DNA from: Oxalobacter paraformigenes
GTDB lineage: Bacteria > Pseudomonadota > Gammaproteobacteria > Burkholderiales > Burkholderiaceae_D
Direction: 5' to 3'
DNA length: 64,000 nt
Assembly (NCBI RefSeq): GCF_000158475.2
Contig: NZ_KI392031.1
Coordinates: 1,425,583 to 1,489,582 of the forward strand
The notes under the pieces are model-generated. The model was not told the DNA's origin and ran no database searches. It was given only the letters and a program-made list of their open reading frames with translations. The translations under genes were made by a program, and so were the position numbers. Shown piece by piece: positions 48,927 through 59,622 of the stretch. Position 1 is the stretch's first letter; each line of letters starts with the position of its first letter.

Positions 48927-49496
48927 ATGCCTATTTACCGCCTTGGAAACCGTATTCCGCAAATCCATCCAACCGCCTTTATTGCCGACAATGCCGTTAT
49001 TATCGGCGACGTCGTGATCGAAGCGCACGCATCCGTCTGGTTCAATGTCGTCATTCGCGCCGACAACGACCGGATCACGATTGGAGAAAACAGCAATATT
49101 CAGGACGGTTCCGTCCTCCATGCCGATTCCGGCCATCCGCTGACTGTCGGCAAAAACGTTACCGTCGGACATATGGCCATGTTGCACGGCTGTACAATCG
49201 GGGACGGTAGCATGATCGGGATACGGGCAACTGTGCTGAACGGGGCGGTCGTGTCCGAAAACAGCCTTGTTGGCGCCGGAACGCTGATCGCCGAAAACAA
49301 AAGTTTTGAACCAGGCGTTGTATTGCTGGGCGCTCCTGCACGGATTGCCAGAACTATGGACGAAGAAAGAGCGGCCAGAATGCCGAGAGCGGCCAGTCAT
49401 TATGTCTGGAACAAAGCGCGTTTTCATGAGACGCTTTTTGAAATAGACTGGCGCGACGCGGCGAAGCCTGCCGTTGAAGATAAATCAACGGACTGA
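48927..49496 (+). CDS. Gamma-carbonic anhydrase family protein
   Basis: A 189-residue left-handed beta-helix protein with hexapeptide repeats through residues 10-150 (AVIIGDVVIEA, NVVIRADNDRITIG). Zinc-ligand histidines fit VLHADSGHPL and VGHMAMLHGCTIGD, as in the YrdA/PaaY group. Many members lack proven anhydrase activity. The ATG at 48927 begins MPIYRLGNR, the typical family start. Followed on the same strand by hslO. Confidence 0.9.
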   Translation: MPIYRLGNRIPQIHPTAFIADNAVIIGDVVIEAHASVWFNVVIRADNDRITIGENSNIQDGSVLHADSGHPLTVGKNVTVGHMAMLHGCTIGDGSMIGIRATVLNGAVVSENSLVGAGTLIAENKSFEPGVVLLGAPARIARTMDEERAARMPRAASHYVWNKARFHETLFEIDWRDAAKPAVEDKSTD

Positions 49497-49564
49497 CTTT
49501 TTTACCGGTAAAAGAGCAGTTTGCGCGGTAGAATGCCCTCATGATTTTTTGTGGAATTCCCAGT

Positions 49565-50491
49565 ATGAACGATCGACTTCAGAAATTTCTTTTCCAGCAT
49601 GCCGCTGCCCGTGGCGAATTCGTCGAACTGTCGGAGGTCTGGGCACAGATACAATCGCATCACCGTTATCCTGCGCCCGTCACCCGCCTTTTGGGCGAAA
49701 TGATCGGCGCAGCCGTTCTGTTAAGCGGTAATATCAAATTCGACGGTTCGCTTGTCATGCAGATACAGGGGGACGGACCGGTTCGCCTTCTCGTCGTGGA
49801 ATGCGACTCGGCCATGAAAATCCGGGCTACCGCCAAACTGGATGAGACGGTTCCCCTTACCGGGAACGAAACATTTACCGATCTGATCAACGCTCACGGA
49901 AAAGGCCGTTTCGTCATTACCCTGGACCCGCATGAAAAGGCACCCGGTCAACGGCCTTATCAGGGTATCGTTTCACTTGCAGGCGACGCCATTTCGCAAG
50001 TCATCGAAAATTATATGAAACAGTCCGAACAGCTGGATACCCGCATCTGGCTGGCAGCGGATAACCATGTCATCCGCGGGCTGCTGCTGCAAAGAATGCC
50101 TCCGCCAACCGGGCCGGACGGTTTGAGCGAAAAAAACGGGGACGAAGAAAAAGCCTGGGAAAATCTTCTCGCACTGGCATTGACCTTGCGGAACAAAGAA
50201 CTACTCGATACCGACATCGACACTTTGCGCCATCGCCTGTTCTGGGAAGAAGACCTGTTTGCGTTCGATCCGCTTCATCCGGTTTTCAATTGCAGTTGCA
50301 GCCGCGAAAAAGTGGCCAGCATGCTTAAAATGCTCGGCAAAAAAGAAGTGGAAGACGCCCTGAAAGAACAGGGAAATCTGGCGATCAGCTGCGATTTTTG
50401 CGGACAGACTTACGCATTCGATCCAGTCGATTGCGCCCAGCTTTTTGCGGAAAATTCGTCTGGCGAACCGCCACCCTCCTCCCTCCATTGA
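49565..50491 (+). CDS. hslO: Redox-regulated chaperone Hsp33
   Basis: A 308-residue holdase activated by oxidative stress. Residues 1-220 form the core (LLGEMIGAAVLLSGNIKFDGS; GEN-type LTGNETFTDLI; GDAISQVIENYMKQSEQ). The C-terminal redox switch has CSC near residue 240 and CDFC near 273, the four zinc cysteines that oxidise on activation. The ATG at 49565 gives the normal family start (MNDRLQKF). A terminator at 50518-50537 follows. Confidence 0.96.
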   Translation: MNDRLQKFLFQHAAARGEFVELSEVWAQIQSHHRYPAPVTRLLGEMIGAAVLLSGNIKFDGSLVMQIQGDGPVRLLVVECDSAMKIRATAKLDETVPLTGNETFTDLINAHGKGRFVITLDPHEKAPGQRPYQGIVSLAGDAISQVIENYMKQSEQLDTRIWLAADNHVIRGLLLQRMPPPTGPDGLSEKNGDEEKAWENLLALALTLRNKELLDTDIDTLRHRLFWEEDLFAFDPLHPVFNCSCSREKVASMLKMLGKKEVEDALKEQGNLAISCDFCGQTYAFDPVDCAQLFAENSSGEPPPSSLH

Positions 50492-50517
50492 AAACGGGAA
50501 AAGCGGTCTCCATGAAA

Positions 50518-50537
50518 AACCCGGTCTTAACCGGGTT
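50518..50537 (-). terminator. Terminator between hslO and the DUF349 gene
   Basis: AACCCGG and CCGGGTT pair around TCTTAA; on the minus strand it is followed by TTTTTC and overlaps the last codons of the DUF349 gene. It may also serve hslO on the plus strand. Confidence 0.7.
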
Positions 50538-53136
50538 CGTTCAGTTTGAGAATCAGGGTATTGATCCGGCCGATATCTTCCTCATCCGTCAGGACGGGCA
50601 ATTCCAGCAACTGCCGTATTACCTCGCCGGCGACAAGCTGCTCGCTTCCGCCCATGGCTTCCTGTAACACTTCCATCTGTTTCCGGCGTCTTTCTTCTTC
50701 CAGATAGTGCGGCGAATCGAGACCGTAAACGATTTCAAACCGGAGAATGTGTTCCTTCATGGAAGGAACATTGTTCAGCAACCGTTTTCCATAAGCCCGG
50801 TTTCTGGCAGCCATCGCTTTCAAACCGTTATAAAAACGGTTTGACAAAACATTTTCCATTTTTTCCGGCAGCGGAGGCAAGGCTTTCCAGGCAGTTTCGT
50901 ATTCCTCATCTTCGCAAACGGCATCGACAGAACCATTTTCTGTTTCCCGACACAAATCGACTACCCTGTTTTCGAGAGAACGACACAACGCGAGTTTTTC
51001 GTACAGGGATTTCAGGGCTTCCGTCATTTTTTCCGTTTTCAGCAATCCTATCCGGTTCCGGCATGCCAGAACGGCACTGTCAAGCCGTTTGCGGATGTGG
51101 GATTCGGCGTCTTTCGGAACGCTGCCCAGACTCTTCCAGCGATTCAGAAGCTCTCCAAGACGATGTTCCAGATCACCGGACTCGTCGGCCGCGCTCATGG
51201 CTTCCAGTTCGGCGCATATCGCTTCCTTCTGTTGCAAATGCTGCCATCTTTCCAGATCAACGGCCTTGTTTTTTTCCATCCGTCTGGCATGAAGATTTTC
51301 ACAAACTTCGCGAAAACGCGACCATAACTTTCTGTCTTCGCGATTGTCCAGCGGAAAGGCTTTGGCGCAATTTTGCCACTTCTGCTGGACATCCCTGAGT
51401 CTTTTTCCGGCTTCCCTGTGCTGCGGATCGATAGCTTCCACTTCCCCGATCAATTGCTCGCGTTGCCTGATCTCCAGTTGCGTCTGCTCATACAGCTTTT
51501 CCCTGACAGGCTGCATGACGCTGGAAAACGCGTCATCCAGTCTTTTTTTCTCTTTCCTTCCTACCATTCCGATCTGGCGCCATGACTGTGACGTCTGCCG
51601 GTAAAAATTGATGACGGGTTTCCAGTCAAATTCGCCGTTACGCGCGATCGCATCGGCATAATTTGCATGAAACTCTTCTGCAAAAGCCCTTATTCCGGCG
51701 ATAACGGTTTCGGCCTGAAGAATATTCTTTTCTTTTTCTTCAGCCTGTTGCCTTGCATGGGTCAACACCGGTTCATAAGCGCGATTGCAGGCATTGTCGA
51801 ATTCGATCCACTGTTCACGGGTCGCCATACCCGAAACGCCATTCAGCGCTTTCCATTCTTCCCTGGCCTGAACCACGGCATCCGCCAGTTCCTCGACTTT
51901 AAGCTTCTGTTCGGGAAGACCCTGCACAAAAGAGATCAGTTTTTCGCGAGACAATTTCCCGCTCCATTTTGCCCAGCCTTTCAGGCGGCGAAGCTCGTTT
52001 CTCAAATGACCAAGCTGTGCCATCCTCTCTCCGGCCATACCCAGCCTATCGAGATCGAGCCGGCGCAACGCTTCATCATGCGTCAGGGCATCCTGAACCG
52101 AACCCGATTCCACAGCCTGTTGCAGCCCATTGATGTGTTCCGCGAAATAGGCCTGCGCTTCGGAAGGCGACAAATCGAATTTGGGAACGGAAACGGCAAT
52201 AACAGGCGTCTTTACAGCCAGTTGTGCGAGTACCGCATTGAAACGTCTGTTCAATTCGGACTGTCTTCCCGCATCTTTCACGGCGGGAAATTCCGCCCAT
52301 TGTTTTTCCAGTTCACTCCTGTCCAGTCTGGAAGGATCGGACCGTTCCCATTCCTCAAGCCGCGCCAAACGGTTCCGAAACACGTCATATTCCTTCTCGT
52401 AACGTTCGGAAGCTTCGGACAGATCGTTGAACTTCGCTTCGAAGTCGGACAACAGCTGGCGCGGCAGCGAAAACCGTTCCGGAGACTGTTTCCACTGCGC
52501 CAGTTTTTCCGAAAAAGTCTCCAGAAGACCGGCCCGTTCAGCCGGGCTCAGACTCAGGTTTTTGTCCATACCGGACAATTCTTCATAGCAGGATTTGACT
52601 TCCCACTGCAAAAGCAGCTGGGCTGACAGTCTCGACTCCAGTTGCAAGCGCAAGGTCTCGAACTGCGTTTTCAGTTCCGCTGGCAGCTTTTCAAGATCAT
52701 CAGACGGTATGGCCTTCCATTCCCGATCCAGATCCGCAACGAGATTGGGAGCAAGGGCTGCTCCATCCACCAGCGCGGCTGCGCTGTCTGCAAGATGTGC
52801 AACTTTGGCAAAAACCGCTTCGATATGCGCAATTTCGTTCAGACGCGTTTGCATCAGCCTGTATACGCGACGGTCAGTCTTCCGCATCGCTTCCCTGACC
52901 TTTTCCATAACGGACACGGAATGAACTTTCTGCGCAGCGACATAGCGCGCATCGGCGAAGCGACACTGCAAGAGGAAATCGACGACAGCCGATTCATCGT
53001 CAGGCAATTGCCAGGCCATCTCCAGAGCGTCACGTTTGGCGTCGCGCGAAACGGAAGACTCTTTTTTATCTTCTGGCGGAGCGGCCTGACTGACCGGACG
53101 TTTTTTTCCAAAGAGCTGCGATAGAAAATTCAACAT
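50527..53136 (-). CDS. DUF349-domain coiled-coil protein
   Basis: An 869-residue, highly charged and almost wholly helical protein with repeated DUF349-type three-helix units; WKSLGSVPKDAESHIRKRLD, WRQIGMVGRKEKKRLDDAF and WQNCAKAFPLDNREDRKLW are clear copies. The start MLNFLSQLFGKKRPV is typical of the betaproteobacterial long form. Function is not established; a structural or cell-envelope-associated role has been suggested for the family. Stands alone. Confidence 0.85.
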   Translation of the reverse strand: MLNFLSQLFGKKRPVSQAAPPEDKKESSVSRDAKRDALEMAWQLPDDESAVVDFLLQCRFADARYVAAQKVHSVSVMEKVREAMRKTDRRVYRLMQTRLNEIAHIEAVFAKVAHLADSAAALVDGAALAPNLVADLDREWKAIPSDDLEKLPAELKTQFETLRLQLESRLSAQLLLQWEVKSCYEELSGMDKNLSLSPAERAGLLETFSEKLAQWKQSPERFSLPRQLLSDFEAKFNDLSEASERYEKEYDVFRNRLARLEEWERSDPSRLDRSELEKQWAEFPAVKDAGRQSELNRRFNAVLAQLAVKTPVIAVSVPKFDLSPSEAQAYFAEHINGLQQAVESGSVQDALTHDEALRRLDLDRLGMAGERMAQLGHLRNELRRLKGWAKWSGKLSREKLISFVQGLPEQKLKVEELADAVVQAREEWKALNGVSGMATREQWIEFDNACNRAYEPVLTHARQQAEEKEKNILQAETVIAGIRAFAEEFHANYADAIARNGEFDWKPVINFYRQTSQSWRQIGMVGRKEKKRLDDAFSSVMQPVREKLYEQTQLEIRQREQLIGEVEAIDPQHREAGKRLRDVQQKWQNCAKAFPLDNREDRKLWSRFREVCENLHARRMEKNKAVDLERWQHLQQKEAICAELEAMSAADESGDLEHRLGELLNRWKSLGSVPKDAESHIRKRLDSAVLACRNRIGLLKTEKMTEALKSLYEKLALCRSLENRVVDLCRETENGSVDAVCEDEEYETAWKALPPLPEKMENVLSNRFYNGLKAMAARNRAYGKRLLNNVPSMKEHILRFEIVYGLDSPHYLEEERRRKQMEVLQEAMGGSEQLVAGEVIRQLLELPVLTDEEDIGRINTLILKLNEPG

Positions 53137-53422
53137 AGCATGTGAAATCCGACTTCATAAAAGAAGACATGATATCAAGAGGCGGAACAAATTGTTTTTT
53201 TCTTGCCTAAAAAAAAGAAAAAAAATCGGGAAAATTGATGAAACAAGGCGTTTTGCACCTTGCTGGCGCAAAAAGAAAAACCGGATGGAGAAAACGAAAA
53301 AGCGATCCGCGCCACGATCGATTTCATGTACGGTTTTCGCCTTCAGCGAACCCCCATCAAAATCCAATCGTGACAAAAGGCCAGTCAAACAACGGCAAAA
53401 CGATCAGAGAACGTGAACATCC

Positions 53423-53638
53423 TCATCGGGAATTCGTGCAATTGCAGGGATGAGGCGATTCATTACCGCAACAGTCGGAAACGCGCGGTGTATTGACCTG
53501 GGTATGAATATTGGCCAGCAGATCGTAAGCCTGAGCCTTGCGGCTTTGAACACCAAGCATAATGTCACGATCCAGTCCCATGCTCATGTAACACCGTTTC
53601 AGCAGGTCTGCATGTTCTCTGGACATTGATTTTTTCAT
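53423..53638 (-). CDS. Small Cys-rich protein of unknown function
   Basis: A 71-residue protein starting MKKSMSREHADLLKRC with AAAGGA upstream. The C-terminus is cysteine-rich (DCCGNESPHPCNCTN). A longer frame starts at 53752 but lacks a ribosome site. The family is not recognised. Confidence 0.55.
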   Translation of the reverse strand: MKKSMSREHADLLKRCYMSMGLDRDIMLGVQSRKAQAYDLLANIHTQVNTPRVSDCCGNESPHPCNCTNSR

Positions 53639-53833
53639 ATAAAAAATCCTTTCCTTAAAATCTTTTTGAGATAATCGGGATTTTTCAATTCCGGCAAATA
53701 ACCTGATAAGGCCAACCGTTTTGACGATCCCGCCGGTTATCGCGCATGACACATGCCCGATAACCGCGCTGCCCCGTCTGTCCTAACGGGAATCGAATAC
53801 CGGTCGGGTTTTTCGATCTTTCGCGCTCTTCTA

Positions 53834-54406
53834 TTATATCCGGTATTCCGTTTCAGCGATATGACTCCCGTAATTTCCAGGGCAGTTCCATTCCCTTTTT
53901 TCCTGAAACCCGAAACGGTTTTCATCGCTTTCCCAAAACACCGTGTCTTCTTCCATGATGGTTTCTGCCATTTCAAACCAGTTTTCATCGGACAAAACCG
54001 TTTTTGCCTGTTCCAGAAGAAAAACTTCTTTCTCATCGACCAGTTCCTCAATCAAACCGGTATAGACAGCGATCTGGCGTTTTATAAAAATGTCGCCAGC
54101 TTCCGGCCGCCAGGGAAAACAGGTCAAGATGAAATACATTTCGCTGATACTGTTTCGGCAAGCTCTGAGTTCATCAAGCACGACTCCGGAAATTTTTCCC
54201 GTATTCATTATTAGGGGCAAAACCGTTTTCTCGAAACGGCGAAGCCGGCATTTCTCATAAATTTCCGCAATGTATTCCACGATCTCTCCAGAACAGGAAA
54301 CAGAGGCATCCGGCCATACCGTTTTTTCCTTCAGCCGGTCCAGTTTTCTCTTGAGCTTTTCATTGTCAATGGCTATGGCAACCTGAACATACATACTCGA
54401 TAACAT
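53834..54406 (-). CDS. Protein of unknown function
   Basis: A 190-residue protein, mostly helical and acidic (LDRLKEKTVWPD, FEKTVLPLIMNTGKISG, LIEELVDEKEVFLLEQ, NWFEMAETIMEEDT). An ATG 12 bases into the frame is an alternative start. No domain is recognised. AT-rich flanks and lack of neighbours in a known pathway suggest a lineage-specific gene. Confidence 0.6.
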   Translation of the reverse strand: MLSSMYVQVAIAIDNEKLKRKLDRLKEKTVWPDASVSCSGEIVEYIAEIYEKCRLRRFEKTVLPLIMNTGKISGVVLDELRACRNSISEMYFILTCFPWRPEAGDIFIKRQIAVYTGLIEELVDEKEVFLLEQAKTVLSDENWFEMAETIMEEDTVFWESDENRFGFQEKREWNCPGNYGSHIAETEYRI

Positions 54407-54731
54407 AATGTTTCCAGGGAATTTTTGAAGAAAAAACAGAACAGTGAAAAACGACTTTCACTTAAGGCCGTCCATTTTGCAAACGGCTTCGATAGGGAGG
54501 AAAAATATTAGCGAATCGCTTTCAGTCCTATTTTGAGAATGGGCAAAAACGGCTTTGGTTTCCAGAGGGAAACAGGCATTCCGGAAATCGGGCTCTCTTC
54601 AGATACCCGACTACAAAACGGGCTCACAGGAAGCAGCCAGGACAAAACTGTTCCATACGGAGGAAAGCATAAATCTGTTTCAACCCGCTAATACAGGCCA
54701 AAACCGGTATATTGCCTGTCAGGCAGGCTAC
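54407..54731. other. Intergenic region without recognised features
   Basis: These 325 bases between the unknown gene and the broken methyltransferase gene hold no credible gene. A short CCTGTCAGGCAGG-type self-complementary stretch lies near 54714-54726 just after the methyltransferase stop and may be a weak terminator. Confidence 0.5.
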
Positions 54732-55532
54732 CTATTTGACGCCAGGCCGCATCCGGTAGCCGAAATCAATGTCGAGTATCCTGTCCTGAAAAACGGCCTG
54801 AACAGTTTGTACAAAAACCTCGACATCGCTTTCGATCAGTTCAGGAAGGCCTTTCCGGATACTTTGCAAACCGCCCTGACTTTCAGCGAGCCCGATCAGC
54901 CTTCCGGCAGTGCATTTTTCCAGGTGGGAAAAAACGATTTCCCTGGCATACCTGAAATAAGCGCTGCCCCGGATATGGTTCAACTATTCGGCCTTGTTCC
55001 GGCGGATGAAAGAGGTAATGACGACATTATCTGTTTTCCCGATATACGCTCTCTTTTCAAACAGGTCGGTACAAGCTTTTTCGACCCGCCAGTCGGAAAC
55101 GGGAGGCCAATCGCAATCGACTGTCGAAAAAATGCCGCCCGGTTTCAATACGCGATTGATTTCGCGCAAGCTGGATTGAGGTTCCATCCAGTGAAAAGAC
55201 TGGCTGCACACCACCACATCGACCGATTCATCCGGCATGCCTGTACTGGAAGAAAACCCCTTTCTGGATGAAACGCCGGTCCTTTCCTTCTGTCTGGCCA
55301 CAGCAAGCATGTCTTCGCTGGGTTCGATACCGACAAGCTCTTCACAATGGTTTCGCCAGACCGATGAAGACAGACCGGTGCCGCATCCCGGATCAACCAC
55401 TATTTCAGGTTTTCTGCCAAGATACCGGCTAATGATTTCAACCGGATAAAGCGGCATGGCAGGACGCGCCTGATCGTACAGTCCCGCAAAACCGGTAAAC
55501 CGTCCGGAATTTTTCGAAACACTGTCATCCAT
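54732..55532 (-). pseudogene. Class I SAM methyltransferase broken by an in-frame TAG
   Basis: The frame opens at 55532 (MDDSVSKNSGRFTGFAGLYD, with AGAG upstream) and shows motif I VVDPGCGTGLSS near residue 45, VVVCSQSFHWMEP near 105 and LREINRVLKPGGIF. It stops at a TAG at 54984-54986, but the same frame continues with the family's C-terminal part (GSAYFRYAREIVFSHLE, RLIGLAESQGGLQ) to a stop at 54732. Together the parts give about 265 residues, the normal length for this Methyltransf_11 group. A single base change thus separates it from an intact gene. Read-through or a sequencing error are alternatives. Confidence 0.82.
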
Positions 55533-55552
55533 ATAAGGCTCTTCCATTAAAT

Positions 55553-55587
55553 AAAAAACCCTGCAAATACCGGATGTACTTGCAGGG
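55553..55587 (-). terminator. Terminator after nrdJ
   Basis: On the minus strand CCCTGCAA pairs with TTTGCAGGG across a 12-base loop, followed by TTTTTTATTT. It lies 20 bases past the nrdJ stop and just before the methyltransferase pseudogene. Confidence 0.85.
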
Positions 55588-55608
55588 GGACGCTCTGAAA
55601 AGGAACCA

Positions 55609-58482
55609 TCAGCCGCAGGAACCGATCGCACCGCATGCGGTACAAAAGTCGCAGCCGTCCTTGCGGATAACCGTTGTATTGCCGCATTCGGTACACAACT
55701 TGCCGGCCATTCTCAGGGTAGCATGCCGAACTTCCCGGGTCGGTTCATCCGCTACCACGCCCAGCGGTTTCACCGGATGGCCGTCTGGCATGAGGATTCC
55801 CAGCATGGCATAACGATGAATGACCAGTTGCGCAATATAAGCGACAGTGGACGGGAAACTGGCCTGACGGGCCGCACCCGGAACGCGCGCGAGAAAATCG
55901 CCGCGCGGTTCGGCATAATTCAACAACTTGCGCAGTTTCATGCCTATCCATGCCGGATCGATCACGCGCATGTCCACTGACAGGAGTTTACACAGACCAT
56001 CCAGCGCACGCGGGTGACCGCCCGTCAATCCCATACTGTAGGGACGGCGCGTTCCATCCGGCATTTCCAGTTCTTTCAGCATCAGGACAAAATCATCGCC
56101 CGTGGACGGATTTTGCACATCCGTCACCCATGCCAGCGTACCGTCGGTTCCGGTTCGGGGTTCATGAGGCGAAAAAAGCGCGTCAAGAACCGGCGACGGT
56201 TCATCCGGGTGATGATCCAGCGCGCCGAGCTGGTTGTAGCGCCACATGACAAGTCTGGCGAGAGCCGCCGTGGCGCTGGGAACCTGAATGAATTCGCCAT
56301 TCGGCGGCATTGGCATTTCAAACGCATCGCCTCCGACATTGGAAAGCATGGTGAAACGCTTGTGCAGCCAGCTCCGGTCGTTGGCGCGCATATCGATCGA
56401 CAAGGTTTTGGCAATGGCGTCCAGACCGCGGGGCGTCTGGCCACCCAGTACCCAGACTTCAAACGGAATACCGTCATGATCGGAAACGGCAACGGCAAAT
56501 TCGCCCTGGGGCGACTGGATCTGTTCACTGACCCAGGCCGAAGCGCCTGCCGGCAACAGCGGCCTGGAAGGCCAGCGCAATGAGGAGAGAGGAGGCGCGA
56601 TAGTCACTTCCTTCAGGATAATGCGCCTGTCCTGTTCCGACAGGGTAACGGAGTGGGTAGTACTCTTTTCTTCCGGGGCTTCCGCTTTCTTCTCCTCGGC
56701 GGGAACCGAAAGAATGGCCGTTCTGACATTGTTGGGCCGGTAAGTGGTAATCCCTTTCAGACCTTTTTTCCAGGCTTCCATATACAGATTCTTGAAATCC
56801 TCATACGGATAATCCTCCGCGACATTCACCGTCTTCGATATGGCCGCATCAATATAGGGAGCCACTGCCGCCACCATCAGCATATGGTCGATAGCCGATA
56901 TTTCCAGGGCGGAAACAAAATAATCGGGCAGTTTCGACACGTCGTTATTCATCGAACGGTAGACACGATACGCATGGTCCTCTACCGTGTAATTTTTCCT
57001 GGAACCGTCCGGCATGCGCTTGACGCGGTTGTAGAACCAGGAAAATGCCGGTTCGATACCGTTTGAGGCATTGTCTGCAAAAGCCAGTGAAATGGTACCG
57101 GTCGGCGCAATGGAAGTCAGATGCGAATTGCGGATACCGTGTTTCCGGATTTTCTCTTTCATCTCTTCGGGCAAACGCGATACAAACCCGCCCTCCAGAT
57201 AACGTTCGACATCCAGCATCGGAAAACCGCCGCGTTCTTTTGCCAGTTCGATCGAACCGGTATAGGCGGCATCGCGCATGGCTTTGGCGATCTCGGCCGA
57301 CAGTATGCGCGCTTTTTCGGAATCGTAACGGATACCCAGCATGATCAGCGCATCGCCAAGGCCGGTAAAACCCAGACCGATACGGCGTTTTGCCGCCGCT
57401 TCCCTTGCTTGTTCTTCCAGAGGCCATTTCGTTGCCGTCAAGACGTTATCCAGCATGCGGACGGCAATTTTGGTCACCCGGGTCAACAAATTGAAATCGA
57501 ATAGCGGCTGCGCCGAGAAAGGCGCGGTGATAAACGACGTCAGATTCAGACTGCCGAGACAGCAACAGCCATAATCCGGCAAAGGCTGTTCGCCGCACGG
57601 ATTCGTTGCCTCAATGACTTCGCAATAAGCCAAGTTGTTTTCACGGTTGATGCGGTCGATATATAACACACCGGGTTCCGCGGCATTGTAGGTGCTTTTC
57701 ATGACCAGATCCCACACTTCTCTGGCCTTTATCCGGTTGTAAACCCACTTGCCGTCAGCCCGCTTGAATGCGCCTTTTTCTTTCAGCTCGTCGTTTGGCT
57801 CGGCAGTATGAGCCAGTTCGAAATCGCTGTCGGTTTCGACAGCACGCATGAATTCGTCGGACACACCGACAGAAACATTGAAATTGCTGAGCTGGTTCTG
57901 TTCCTGTTTGACGGTGATGAATTCAAGAATATCAGGATGATCGATGTTCAAAACCGCCATTTGGGCGCCGCGACGCGCGCCTGCCGATTCAACCGTTTCA
58001 CATGACCGGTCGAAAACTTTCATATACGAAATCGGGCCGGAAGCGCTGCTGCCCGTTCCGCGAACCTTCGCTCCACGTGGCCGGATAGACGAAAAATTGT
58101 AACCGACGCCACCGCCCCGGCGCATGGTTTCGGCGGCCTGAGCCAAAGCCGTGTAAATGCCGGGCTTGCCATCGACCATGTTGGTTATCGAATCGCCCAC
58201 AGGCTGGACAAAACAGTTGATCAGGGTCGTTTGCAAACCGGTTCCTGCCGCGCTGCTGACCCGCCCTGCCGGAATGAAACCGTTTTGCATGGCCCACAGA
58301 AACTCTTCCGCATATTTTTTTCTGCTCTTTGGAGCCTCCACCTCGGCCAATGCACAGGCCACTCTTTCCATTACCTCTTCCGCACTGGTTTCGTCGCCCT
58401 TGGCATATTTTTCGAGCAGCACTTCGGTGGAAATTTCCTGTGGCGCAAATACAGACGAGGTTTCACTTTCAGAAACTGGCAT
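55609..58482 (-). CDS. nrdJ: Class II (B12-dependent) ribonucleotide reductase
   Basis: Reduces ribonucleotides using adenosylcobalamin, without oxygen or an NrdB partner. The 957-residue protein has [12 protein letters not shown] near residue 88, the active-site loop [16 protein letters not shown] near 300, and a C-terminal zinc-ribbon with CTECGNTTV and [14 protein letters not shown], typical of NrdJ. Between about residues 640 and 910 lie two related domains ([33 protein letters not shown]), a duplicated TSCPD-type region. It fits life with little oxygen. I see no cobalamin riboswitch in the 170 bases upstream. Confidence 0.94.
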   Translation of the reverse strand: MPVSESETSSVFAPQEISTEVLLEKYAKGDETSAEEVMERVACALAEVEAPKSRKKYAEEFLWAMQNGFIPAGRVSSAAGTGLQTTLINCFVQPVGDSITNMVDGKPGIYTALAQAAETMRRGGGVGYNFSSIRPRGAKVRGTGSSASGPISYMKVFDRSCETVESAGARRGAQMAVLNIDHPDILEFITVKQEQNQLSNFNVSVGVSDEFMRAVETDSDFELAHTAEPNDELKEKGAFKRADGKWVYNRIKAREVWDLVMKSTYNAAEPGVLYIDRINRENNLAYCEVIEATNPCGEQPLPDYGCCCLGSLNLTSFITAPFSAQPLFDFNLLTRVTKIAVRMLDNVLTATKWPLEEQAREAAAKRRIGLGFTGLGDALIMLGIRYDSEKARILSAEIAKAMRDAAYTGSIELAKERGGFPMLDVERYLEGGFVSRLPEEMKEKIRKHGIRNSHLTSIAPTGTISLAFADNASNGIEPAFSWFYNRVKRMPDGSRKNYTVEDHAYRVYRSMNNDVSKLPDYFVSALEISAIDHMLMVAAVAPYIDAAISKTVNVAEDYPYEDFKNLYMEAWKKGLKGITTYRPNNVRTAILSVPAEEKKAEAPEEKSTTHSVTLSEQDRRIILKEVTIAPPLSSLRWPSRPLLPAGASAWVSEQIQSPQGEFAVAVSDHDGIPFEVWVLGGQTPRGLDAIAKTLSIDMRANDRSWLHKRFTMLSNVGGDAFEMPMPPNGEFIQVPSATAALARLVMWRYNQLGALDHHPDEPSPVLDALFSPHEPRTGTDGTLAWVTDVQNPSTGDDFVLMLKELEMPDGTRRPYSMGLTGGHPRALDGLCKLLSVDMRVIDPAWIGMKLRKLLNYAEPRGDFLARVPGAARQASFPSTVAYIAQLVIHRYAMLGILMPDGHPVKPLGVVADEPTREVRHATLRMAGKLCTECGNTTVIRKDGCDFCTACGAIGSCG

Positions 58483-58652
58483 AACGACTCCTTGATTCGA
58501 ATGGTTTATTCGAAAACGGCTCTTCCCGGACCGGCAATTTTTCCAGACGCAACCGTACGATTTTTACAGCCTTCTCACGATTCAGGCTTTTTTGATGTTC
58601 AACTTAACTGCAATTTTACTGTTCAACTTGTCCGCGGTCAGCATCTGTGCAA

Positions 58653-59582
58653 TTAGTCCAGTGCGGCAACCAGTTGCGGAACCAGTTCGTTCAAATCCCC
58701 GACAATACCGTAGTCGGCAGTCAAAAATATCGGGGCATCCGGATCCTGATTGATGGCAACAATGGTCTTTGAATCCTTGATACCGGCAACATGCTGGATA
58801 GCACCGGAAATCCCGATGGCAATATAGAGATCGGGAGCGACGATCTTTCCGGTCTGTCCGACCTGCAAATCATTCGCGATATACCCGGCATCGACAGCAG
58901 CGCGCGATGCACCGATCGCCGCACCCAGTTTATCTGCCAGTTGTTCAATGAGCTTGAAATTTTCAGCAGAACCGACACCCTGCCCGCCTGCGACGACAAT
59001 TTGCGCACTGGATAATTCCGGCCTGGACGATTTGTCGGTCTGTGACGAAAGATATATGGATTTATCGCTGCCGGAAATGGCGACTATGGCTTCAACGGGC
59101 ACGGAACTTCCTTTTTCCGCGGGGCTGAAAGCCGTGGTTCTGACAGTAATGGCCTTGACCGGATCGGATGACTGCACTGTTGCAATGGCATTGCCGGCAT
59201 AAATCGGCCGCTCGAATGTATCTTCCGAAATCACTTTGGTGATTTCGGAAACCTGTTCGACATCCAGCCGGGCGGCAACGCGTGGCATCACGGCTTTTCC
59301 GAACGATGTGGCCGGCGCCAGCAGGTGGGAATAGGCTGAAGCGATTGCCAGTACCTGTTCAGCCAGGTTTTCAGGCAAACCACGCTCCAGCGACGCCGCA
59401 TCGGCTAGCAGTACTTTCGAAACACCGGTAACGGTTGCCGCTTCATCGGCGGCATTTTTGCATTCATGGCCCGCTACCAGCAGATGGATATCCTGACCGC
59501 ACTGCAAAGCGGCACTTACGGTATTTAAAGTACTGTTTTTCAAAGACTGATTGTCGTGTTCGGCAATAACGAGAATGGACAT
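58653..59582 (-). CDS. etfA: Electron transfer flavoprotein alpha subunit
   Basis: With EtfB carries electrons from acyl-CoA and other dehydrogenases to ETF:quinone oxidoreductase. The 309-residue protein has the FAD-binding C-terminal half: VAGGQGVGSAENFKLIEQL, AAVDAGYIANDLQVGQTG, and GISGAIQHVAGIKDSKTIV ending with NQDPDAPIF. Follows etfB after 40 bases. Confidence 0.97.
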   Translation of the reverse strand: MSILVIAEHDNQSLKNSTLNTVSAALQCGQDIHLLVAGHECKNAADEAATVTGVSKVLLADAASLERGLPENLAEQVLAIASAYSHLLAPATSFGKAVMPRVAARLDVEQVSEITKVISEDTFERPIYAGNAIATVQSSDPVKAITVRTTAFSPAEKGSSVPVEAIVAISGSDKSIYLSSQTDKSSRPELSSAQIVVAGGQGVGSAENFKLIEQLADKLGAAIGASRAAVDAGYIANDLQVGQTGKIVAPDLYIAIGISGAIQHVAGIKDSKTIVAINQDPDAPIFLTADYGIVGDLNELVPQLVAALD

Positions 59583-59622
59583 TTTCGAATTCCTGTATGA
59601 ATCGTGTACGGTCGGACAAGGC

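Noticed and set aside
53235-53453. A 72-codon basic frame in the gap before the DUF349 gene
   Set aside because: No ribosome site, low-complexity composition and no family resemblance.
58483-58652. A cobalamin riboswitch before nrdJ
   Set aside because: I looked for the B12-box and the expected stems and saw neither.
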